Assembly: GCA_018657655.1 (NCBI GenBank)
Contig: JABHWQ010000462.1
Span: forward strand, 1 to 14,729
Source of the DNA: Chloroflexota bacterium
GTDB lineage: Bacteria > Chloroflexota > Dehalococcoidia > SZUA-161 > SpSt-899
Length of the DNA: 14,729 bases
Direction of reading: 5' to 3'
Numbering within the stretch: the stretch's first letter is position 1; every line of letters begins with the position of its first letter. The translations under genes were made by a program, and so were the position numbers. The notes under the pieces are model-generated. The model made no database searches and had not been told where the DNA came from. It was given only the letters and a program-made list of their open reading frames with translations. Of the stretch, positions 8,203-12,986 are shown in pieces.

Positions 8203-8730
8203 GCTATCCCTCCCGGCAGAAGATCGCTGGCATAATCAATTCTAGTTATACTGAAAAAGTCAGTCGCACAACAGGATTCCCTGAACATAAGTTTCTCCCG
8301 ATATGACGATTTCGTCCACGTCTATAGATTCGGTCGGTTCCCATGCCCCTGAAAGCCATTCATATAACTTTGTTGTTCTTTCAGATTGGACGAGTAAGAG
8401 TTGCCTTTCGGCAGTTGTTATTTTGTCGATAAACATCTCCGTGCAACCCTCAGACTTCTAAACCTTACTATGTATGATCGTGGTTTGCAACGGGAAACCC
8501 CCTACTTCTATTGCGTCGTTTGGAGCTTTTTTTCTGGGGCCCTACCCCCAAGAAAAATGTGGGGAAAAACCGCTGTTGAAATATGGGCTAGCCCGGTATC
8601 GATCCTATGACGAAAATAGTAAATTGATGCACGTGGGACTGGAAATTCGTTCAAATCGATCCCTGTCGCTGAAACTTAACATTACTAAAAGCTAGCGGAT
8701 TCGCAAGGCCTTGTTGCCAGGCGATTCTAC
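8203..8730. other. Gene-free intergenic region between the LuxR-type gene and the riboswitch
   Basis: About 530 bases with no convincing coding region. It holds the ribosome site and presumed promoter of the minus-strand regulator and a small inverted repeat ACTGA-AAAAG-TCAGT at 8250-8264 that could be an operator. There is also an imperfect hairpin at about 8529-8557 (TTTTTCTGGGG pairing with CCCCCAAGAAAAA) and the repeated element at 8671-8710. The promoter that drives the riboswitch transcript should lie at its right end, but no good sigma-70 -35/-10 pair is recognisable there; an alternative sigma factor or activator-dependent promoter would fit. Confidence 0.5.
8671..8710 (+). repeat. 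Repeated upstream element, copy A (before the riboswitch)
   Basis: This ~40-base block matches the block at 10501-10543 with small indels: GAAA, two variable bases, TAAC, ACTAAA, AGCTA, then GGATTCGCA in the same order. One copy lies just upstream of the riboswitch leading to the first archaellin, the other between archaellins 2 and 3. Shared position upstream of archaellin units suggests a common promoter or regulator site, or a relic of leader duplication. By-eye alignment. Confidence 0.5.
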
Positions 8731-8827
8731 AAGCTCCGAGAAGGGCAAACCGGGAGAAATCCCGGGACGCAAAGCCAAGGGTCTAAAGCCTCCTAGAGGT
8801 CATGACCGCCGGGCCGCCGAAGAGCGT
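8731..8827 (+). ncRNA. Cyclic di-GMP-I (GEMM-I) riboswitch aptamer
   Basis: The sequence follows the GEMM-I consensus. P1 can form from GCTC (8733-8736) with GAGC (8822-8825). GGGCAAACC at 8743-8751 is followed by a stem CCGGGA/TCCCGG (8750-8755 with 8760-8765) capped by a GAAA tetraloop at 8756-8759. Next comes the invariant GACGCAAAGCC at 8766-8776, then a second arm with GGTC (8780-8783) pairing with GACC (8804-8807). Its CTAAAG and CATGA strands resemble the tetraloop receptor, and it is capped by CCTC-CTA-GAGG. The 3' end CCGGGCCGCCGA corresponds to the G-rich closing segment. Aptamers of this class bind c-di-GMP and commonly precede motility, pilus or matrix genes. Here the downstream genes are archaellins, with an intrinsic terminator 35 bases later as a likely expression platform. 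On or off direction cannot be decided by eye. Confidence 0.93.
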
Positions 8828-8859
8828 ACTTTGTGTCTATCCTTTTGCTTCAGTAGCAA

Positions 8860-8894
8860 AAAAGGGATGCCTTTCCGGGCATCCCTTTTCTTTT
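8860..8894 (+). terminator. Intrinsic terminator, riboswitch expression platform
   Basis: A 12-bp perfect stem, AAAAGGGATGCC (8860-8871) with GGCATCCCTTTT (8878-8889), a six-base loop, then C and TTTT. It lies directly between the c-di-GMP aptamer and the archaellin genes. A competing hairpin is possible: CCTTTTGCT (8841-8849) with AGCAAAA...GG (8855-8865, two extra A), which would take the left foot of the terminator stem and could act as antiterminator. Confidence 0.88.
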
Positions 8895-8898
8895 GTAT

Positions 8899-9075
8899 AT
8901 GAAAAAGAACATGTTGAAAACAGACATAATCAGAAGTGGTCAAACGGCAAATATGCTGAGTGCAGTAGTCGGCACGGTATTTGCTGGTATGACAACAGTT
9001 ACTCTTTTTATGTACACATTCCGCATACCTTTGCTGAAAGGTAAAGTGGCGAGTATCTATGGGAAGGAGGTATAA
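8899..9075 (+). CDS. Possible 58-residue pilin-like mini-protein
   Basis: A short open frame directly behind the riboswitch terminator, ending in TAA at 9073-9075, immediately before the first archaellin ATG. The archaellin's AAGGAGG site lies inside its last codons, so coupling is possible. It has a short charged N-terminus (KKNMLKTDIIRSG) ending in G14, then a hydrophobic stretch (roughly ANMLSAVVGTVFAGMTTV and on to FMYTF) and a basic tail. That layout recalls a class III prepilin signal plus N-terminal helix, without the globular domain. Against it: no clear Shine-Dalgarno before ATG 8899, 8911 or 8953, and no family match that I recognise. It may be a real small subunit, a leader peptide for coupling, or chance. 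Confidence 0.35.
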   Translation: MKKNMLKTDIIRSGQTANMLSAVVGTVFAGMTTVTLFMYTFRIPLLKGKVASIYGKEV

Positions 9076-9690
9076 ATGATGTTCATAAGAACTCAGATAC
9101 GCAATCCCTATGATGGCCAGAAAGGAATAACCGGGCTGGAGACAGCCATCATCTTGATTGCTTTTGTAGTAGTAGCCGCGGTCTTTGCTTATACGGTATT
9201 GTCCGCAGGTTTGTTTGCTACCGGGGAAAGCAGTCAGGCAGTATATTCCGGACTGAAACAATCCCAGAGCACCATGCAGCTCAGTGGTGCTGTATATGGC
9301 TATGATGCAGACGACAACGACTATGTGGATAAACTGGAATTCGTGGTGAAACTGTGCCAGGGTGGGGAACCGATGGATTTTACCCCCGGTACCCCAGCTA
9401 CTTCTCCTAATAAGGTCGTCATCTGTCTTTCGGGCTCCAGTCAGTATGTAGAGGAACTGGCGTGGTCGAAGACAGCCGTAGGAACTGATGATGGCGACAA
9501 TCTACTAGAGGCGAACGAGGCATTCCGGATAACAATAGAAAACCTCGAAGACGGGGCAAACAACGGGTTGAATCCCGACCTAAAGAGGAAGCAACAGTTT
9601 TTATTGGAAGTCAAACCTCCTACGGGTGCGGTGCTGCCCATAGAGAGAAGACTTCCCAATGAGATTGATCCGGTGATGAACCTTAATTGA
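9076..9690 (+). CDS. Archaellin (archaeal-type flagellin) 1
   Basis: A 204-residue archaellin. A short basic leader ends in QKG (G17), the predicted cut site for a prepilin-type (FlaK/PibD-like) peptidase. The mature N-terminus ITGLETAIILIAFVV continues as a hydrophobic helix to about residue 48 and polymerises into the filament core. The outer beta domain (about 70-190) holds a DDGDNLLE motif and two cysteines (in KLCQGG and VVICLSG). The C-terminal tail ends in EIDPVMNLN, shared with its paralogues. E5 of the mature chain is kept, as in type IV pilins and some euryarchaeal archaellins. AAGGAGG at 9064-9070 serves ATG 9076 or ATG 9079. It is the first clear gene after the c-di-GMP riboswitch. 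Bacterial context makes horizontal acquisition from archaea the likely origin. Confidence 0.93.
   Translation: MMFIRTQIRNPYDGQKGITGLETAIILIAFVVVAAVFAYTVLSAGLFATGESSQAVYSGLKQSQSTMQLSGAVYGYDADDNDYVDKLEFVVKLCQGGEPMDFTPGTPATSPNKVVICLSGSSQYVEELAWSKTAVGTDDGDNLLEANEAFRITIENLEDGANNGLNPDLKRKQQFLLEVKPPTGAVLPIERRLPNEIDPVMNLN
9124..9152 (+). repeat. Near-identical core-helix coding repeat shared by the archaellin genes
   Basis: Twenty-nine bases encoding GITGLETAII are identical at 9124-9152, 9904-9932 and 10721-10749, and nearly so near 11451 and 13024. Identity at silent positions contrasts with strongly diverged outer domains. This suggests recent duplication or gene conversion at the N-terminal coding region. 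Confidence 0.8.
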
Positions 9691-9714
9691 GGTATCAGTA
9701 AACAGAGCTTTTAC

Positions 9715-9843
9715 ATGATGAAACGCAGCTGGGAGTTGATCCCTGAGACATTGAGTTTAACTAGCGATGAGGCAATGGCGTTTCCCATATTTGGGTACAT
9801 GTACCAGAGACCTTTCCTGAAGACCAATAAATTGGGAATCTGA
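9715..9843 (+). CDS. Small open frame (42 residues) between archaellins 1 and 2
   Basis: A short open frame beginning MMKRSWELIPETLSL and ending FLKTNKLGI, in the 174-base gap between the first two archaellins; its stop is 21 bases before the archaellin 2 start. No membrane segment, no Shine-Dalgarno before ATG 9715 or 9718, and no family I recognise. It could be chance. Listed because the gap is otherwise unexplained. Confidence 0.18.
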   Translation: MMKRSWELIPETLSLTSDEAMAFPIFGYMYQRPFLKTNKLGI

Positions 9844-9851
9844 GGGGGGGG
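9844..9851 (+). repeat. Homopolymer of eight G next to the archaellin 2 ribosome site
   Basis: Eight consecutive G followed directly by AAGGA, about 13 bases before the ATG of archaellin 2. Such a tract is prone to length change during replication and could alter leader structure or ribosome-site accessibility. Slippage itself is not shown by a single sequence. Confidence 0.6.
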
Positions 9852-9864
9852 AAGGAACATAGCA

Positions 9865-10473
9865 ATGGCGAAGCTGATGAACAATGTAAACAGGGACCAG
9901 AGAGGAATAACCGGGCTGGAGACAGCCATCATCCTGATCGCTTTTGTAGTAGTAGCATCGGTATTTGCCTATACTATAATCTCTGCTGGACTGTTTGCCA
10001 CTCAGAAGAGTCAGGAAGCTGTGTTTGAAGGATTGGAGGAAGTGCAGAGTACTTTAGAATTGGATGGCTATCTCATTGCTCAGGATACTGATGATAATGA
10101 GGCCGTGGATCAGATCAGGTTCTCTGTAAAGCTGGCGCTGATGGGTAAGCCGATAGATTTCTCACCCAAGGCAGTCAGTTCTTCTACCGATAACGCGGTT
10201 GTGCTTTGTTATATGGATAAGAACCAGTGGAAGGAAGATCTGTGCTTTACGGCTACAGCTGTTGGGAAAAATGATGGTGACTCTCTGCTAGAGCTGGATG
10301 AGAAGTTTGTGATCACCATCCCCAGGCTTGAAAGTGGGACACAAAACGTTCTTAGCCCTACTTTACTAAAAAGTACAACGTTCTCAATTGAACTCAGGCC
10401 ACCAAATGGCGCGACACTCCTTCTTGAAAGAACCACTCCGGGCGAAATTGACAAAGTGATGAACATGCTATGA
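9865..10473 (+). CDS. Archaellin 2
   Basis: A 202-residue archaellin paralogue. The leader ends NRDQRG (G14), followed by ITGLETAIILIAFVVVASVF, nearly the same core helix as its neighbours. The outer domain keeps NDGDSLLELDEKF, has two cysteines (VVLCYM, DLCFTA), and the tail is EIDKVMNML. The ribosome site is AAGGA beside a run of eight G. It follows archaellin 1 after 174 bases and is followed by a terminator-like hairpin at 10529-10559, so archaellins 1 and 2 may be one regulated unit under the riboswitch. Outer-domain divergence from archaellin 1, despite a nearly identical N-terminus, suggests either filament surface variation or distinct subunit positions. Confidence 0.93.
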   Translation: MAKLMNNVNRDQRGITGLETAIILIAFVVVASVFAYTIISAGLFATQKSQEAVFEGLEEVQSTLELDGYLIAQDTDDNEAVDQIRFSVKLALMGKPIDFSPKAVSSSTDNAVVLCYMDKNQWKEDLCFTATAVGKNDGDSLLELDEKFVITIPRLESGTQNVLSPTLLKSTTFSIELRPPNGATLLLERTTPGEIDKVMNML

Positions 10474-10500
10474 GGCTAGCGCTGTGTTGAGGGTATGGAT

Positions 10501-10543
10501 GAAATGTAACACTAAAGAAGCTAAGGACCCGGATTCGCAGGTC
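10501..10543 (+). repeat. Repeated upstream element, copy B (before archaellin 3)
   Basis: Second copy of the element at 8671-8710, with the same ordered words (GAAA, TAAC, ACTAAA, AGCTA, GGATTCGCA) and a few inserted bases. Its right end merges into the terminator-like hairpin at 10529-10559. No riboswitch aptamer follows this copy. Confidence 0.5.
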
Positions 10544-10559
10544 GATGGATCCGGTTTTT
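10529..10559 (+). terminator. Terminator-like hairpin between archaellins 2 and 3
   Basis: CCGGATTC (10529-10536) pairs with GGATCCGG (10547-10554; one G-T pair) around a ten-base loop, followed by TTTTTG. This could end or attenuate the riboswitch-controlled transcript after archaellin 2, so that archaellin 3 onward would be made at a lower level or from its own promoter. The stem is only eight pairs, so strength is uncertain. Confidence 0.5.
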
Positions 10560-10596
10560 GAAGAAATGCAAATCCTTGTTAATCAGAGGAGGGTAT

Positions 10597-10629
10597 ATGG
10601 TACATGAAAGAGAACGAGACCCCACTTAG
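10597..10629 (+). other. Possible leader peptide (10 residues) with hairpin, upstream of archaellin 3
   Basis: AGAGGAGGG (10585-10593) is a strong ribosome-site-like sequence, followed after three bases by ATG and a ten-codon frame, MVHERERDPT, then TAG. Its last codons fall in a hairpin, ACCCCAC (10619-10625) with GTGGGGT (10631-10637). The layout is like an attenuation leader, but the ribosome-site spacing is short. The real archaellin 3 ribosome site comes 36 bases later. Confidence 0.25.
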
Positions 10630-10678
10630 TGTGGGGTATAGATATGAAGTTCAGTAATGAAAGAAAGGAGGAACAAAC

Positions 10679-11317
10679 ATGTTAAACAGATTTCTCAACC
10701 GAATGAACGAGAGTCAAAAAGGAATAACCGGGCTGGAGACAGCCATCATTCTCATTGCCTTCGTGGTAGTGGCTGCAGTGTTTGCTTACACTGTATTGAG
10801 CGCTGGTCTGTTCTCCTCACAGAAGAGCAGCGAGGCGGTCTACGCCGGGCTGGAAGAGGCACAGAGTACAATGCAGCTCGATGGCGCTGTCATGGGTTTT
10901 GCTTCTACTGCTGGTGCTGACCTGGAATGGGTTAAATTCACCCTGTCCAATGCCCTTGATGGAGAGGCGATCAATTTCACCGAGCCGACCTATCAAAGTT
11001 CAGGAACAGCTTCTAACTCCAGCAATAGTGTGATTGTCGTCTCTTACGTCGACAAGAACCAGAGAATTGACGACCTTTATTGGAGCTACAAAGTGGTGGG
11101 TGATGATGATGGAGACAATCTTCTGGAGGGAGGGGAAAAGTTCCAAATGACTATCCCGGGTAGCGTTACGGATACAAGCGACTTTACCTCGCTCCTTACC
11201 GACGATATCAGTGCTAACCACGAGTTTACCATTGAGATCAAGCCGGCTGCAGGTGCGGTGATGAAGATCAACAGGACAACTCCCGCATATATTGACAAAG
11301 TAATGAACCTGAACTAA
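10679..11317 (+). CDS. Archaellin 3
   Basis: A 212-residue archaellin with leader ending MNESQKG (G15), core helix starting ITGLETAIILIAFVVVAAVF, motif DDGDNLLEGGEKF, and tail PAYIDKVMNLN. It has no cysteines in the outer domain, unlike archaellins 1 and 2. The ribosome site AAAGGAGG sits eight bases before the ATG. It follows a 205-base gap with a terminator-like hairpin, the repeated element and a short leader frame, so it probably begins a second transcription unit or is reached by readthrough. The first 29 bases of the conserved core (from 10721) are identical to archaellins 1 and 2. Confidence 0.93.
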   Translation: MLNRFLNRMNESQKGITGLETAIILIAFVVVAAVFAYTVLSAGLFSSQKSSEAVYAGLEEAQSTMQLDGAVMGFASTAGADLEWVKFTLSNALDGEAINFTEPTYQSSGTASNSSNSVIVVSYVDKNQRIDDLYWSYKVVGDDDGDNLLEGGEKFQMTIPGSVTDTSDFTSLLTDDISANHEFTIEIKPAAGAVMKINRTTPAYIDKVMNLN

Positions 11318-11410
11318 GAAAATCGGAATGACACTATGGATCCGTGTTTTTAAACCTTCTGTCTGGATAGAAGGGGGAGAAGGACTTTCAAGAAAAGGAA
11401 AGGAGGAAAA

Positions 11411-12181
11411 ATGCTAAAGAGATTTATGAATAAAGTAAACCGCTACCAAAATGGGATAACCGGGCTGGAAACGGCCATCATCCTGATCGCTTTCGTGGTA
11501 GTGGCTGCGGTGTTTGCCTACACCGTATTATCTGCAGGACTGTTCGCCACCCAGAAGAGTAGCGAGGCGGTCTATTCCGGGCTGGAATCTACCCAGAGTA
11601 CCCTGGAAATGAAGGGTGGGGTAATTGCCTATGCTACCGGTGGCACTGCTCAATCGGGTCAGGCTACCGACCTTATATTGGACAATGGTGGTTCTGCCTT
11701 GACCAACGCTGGTACGTACGTAACCAGGTTACAGTTTACCGTGGCTAATGTGTTGGGTGGAGAACCTATTGACCTGTCACCCTCATACACAGTGGCGAGC
11801 ACTGTTGATGCGCCAACCGATTTGACTATATCAAGTCCGGATAATCATGTTACCGTCATTGATTATGACGACAAATTCAATCACTTTGAGGATTGTACCT
11901 GGACTATCGACTATCTGGGTATGAACGACGGCGATAACCTGCTGGAAGCGGGAGAGAAGGCCCTGATGACCGTGTGGCTGGTGGAACATGACGGTACCGA
12001 TTTCAACCTAGCCGCTTCAGGTGATACCGGCGCCTGGTTTGATGACGATGATGATACCAATAGCCAGCTTATAGATGCCAATCACCAGTTCAGACTGCAG
12101 ATAAAGACATCTGAAGGCGCGGTACTCTCAATTGAGAGGACTTTGCCCGCTTACATAGACAAATCGATGGATCTGCACTAG
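11411..12181 (+). CDS. Archaellin 4
   Basis: A 256-residue archaellin with leader ending NRYQNG (G15), ITGLETAIILIAFVVVAAVF core, NDGDNLLEAGEKALMTVW and tail PAYIDKSMDLH. It is about 50 residues longer than archaellins 1-3. The extra length comes from an added stretch after the first strand (about 75-100), and from a very acidic loop (WFDDDDDTNSQL, about 212-223) near the C-terminus. The ribosome site AAAGGAGG is present just before the ATG. Acidic surface loops could bind metal ions or affect filament charge; that is inference. It is 93 bases downstream of archaellin 3, with a weak CCTTCT/AGAAGG hairpin in the gap. Confidence 0.92.
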   Translation: MLKRFMNKVNRYQNGITGLETAIILIAFVVVAAVFAYTVLSAGLFATQKSSEAVYSGLESTQSTLEMKGGVIAYATGGTAQSGQATDLILDNGGSALTNAGTYVTRLQFTVANVLGGEPIDLSPSYTVASTVDAPTDLTISSPDNHVTVIDYDDKFNHFEDCTWTIDYLGMNDGDNLLEAGEKALMTVWLVEHDGTDFNLAASGDTGAWFDDDDDTNSQLIDANHQFRLQIKTSEGAVLSIERTLPAYIDKSMDLH

Positions 12182-12209
12182 ACGTAAGCTTGAAACTTGA
12201 GTGTATTGG

Positions 12210-12309
12210 GGGGCAGATAAGTGCACCAAGTGCTGCTGCCCCTGGGAGTAAAGTTGATGGAACATTCGGAGGAATCTCCGCCTGCTCTTCGGTAACGGGG
12301 AGCAGGCGG
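12210..12309 (+). other. Structured leader before the divergent archaellin
   Basis: The 176-base gap contains three foldable parts: GGGGCAG (12210-12216) with CTGCCCC (12236-12242); CGGAG (12267-12271) with CTCCG (12276-12280); and a strong ten-pair stem CCGCCTGCTC (12278-12287) with GAGCAGGCGG (12300-12309). The second and third share bases, so they exclude one another. No T run follows, so it is not an intrinsic terminator. It does not match the c-di-GMP-I aptamer or any riboswitch class I recognise. A regulatory leader or processing site is possible. Confidence 0.45.
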
Positions 12310-12357
12310 GTGGGAACCCTCCGCAACGACGAATCTCGTGAGAGAAGGAGACAACAA

Positions 12358-12888
12358 ATGTTGGCAAAAATGATAAACAATGATAAAGGTGTCACCAGAC
12401 TTATGGTGGGGACCATGCTGGTTGCCTGCATAGCTGTTGCGGGACTGGTTGCCGCCGCGGATTTCTCCTCGGAGGAAAACAATACCCCGGTGTATGCCGG
12501 AATGAGCGGTAACGGTGCGCTTGAATTGAGAGACGCTGTGATTGCCCGTGGTGATGGTACTCAGGTAAGCGAAGTTGTTTTTACTGTAGCTATTCCTGAT
12601 GGTGCTGATCCGGTCAATTTCACTGCACCTCCTGATAATGTAGTGACGGTTTCATATGTTGATGACCAGCAGCAAGTCGATAATCTTGATTGGGCCTTTG
12701 CCCAATACGGTCCTGGAGACTGGGACAACATGCTGGAGAAGAATGAGAATTTCCGCATGGCTATCCAGAGTCCGGATCCGGGAGCTGGCGGTGCCTTCAA
12801 TATTGAAATCAAGACACCAGACGGGAAAGTGCTGACTATTGGAAGAGCTTTACCCGATGAAATGAAACCAGTGATGAATTTGAAGTAA
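12358..12888 (+). CDS. Divergent archaellin-like protein (archaellin 5)
   Basis: A 176-residue archaellin-family protein. The start at 12358 has GAAGGAG ahead of it and gives a proper short leader MLAKMINNDKG (G11). The long upstream extension of this frame is rejected because it would remove the signal from the N-terminus. The hydrophobic helix (VTRLMVGTMLVACIAVAGLV) lacks the ITGLETAIILIAF signature of all five paralogues and has no glutamate at mature position 5. The outer domain still aligns: VVFTVAIPDGADPVNFT, VVTVSYVDDQQQVDNLDWAF, GDWDNMLEKNENFRM, IEIKTPDGKVL and tail EMKPVMNLK. It is the shortest member. A minor subunit at the filament base or tip, or a non-helical assembly partner, would fit, but this is inference. 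Confidence 0.82.
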   Translation: MLAKMINNDKGVTRLMVGTMLVACIAVAGLVAAADFSSEENNTPVYAGMSGNGALELRDAVIARGDGTQVSEVVFTVAIPDGADPVNFTAPPDNVVTVSYVDDQQQVDNLDWAFAQYGPGDWDNMLEKNENFRMAIQSPDPGAGGAFNIEIKTPDGKVLTIGRALPDEMKPVMNLK

Positions 12889-12986
12889 GTATGGCTTGCG
12901 ATTTGTTAAAAAGCCAGAAATAGCATTGTGCGTAAAGCAAGATATTTGACATATGCCGAGAATCTTTTCGATAGAGAGGTGAGAAA

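Noticed and set aside
8529..8557. Imperfect hairpin with T-rich left arm and A-rich right arm as a terminator
   Set aside because: On either strand the 3' side of the stem is A-rich and not followed by a T run.
8671..8735. Sigma-70, sigma-28 or sigma-54 promoter just before the riboswitch
   Set aside because: No hexamer pair with proper spacing was found for any of these; only the repeated element is reported.
8800..9261. Long minus-strand frame over the riboswitch and the archaellin 1 start
   Set aside because: It is antisense to a clear riboswitch, terminator and archaellin, has no ribosome site, and shows low-complexity unlikely protein content.
11328..11417. 29-codon frame between archaellins 3 and 4
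   Set aside because: No ribosome site, overlaps the archaellin 4 start by seven bases, and is read through its ribosome site; likely chance.
12190..12357. N-terminal extension of the archaellin 5 frame back to a TTG at 12190
   Set aside because: It would bury the class III signal inside the protein and cover a strongly foldable leader; the ATG at 12358 has a good ribosome site and gives the expected short leader.
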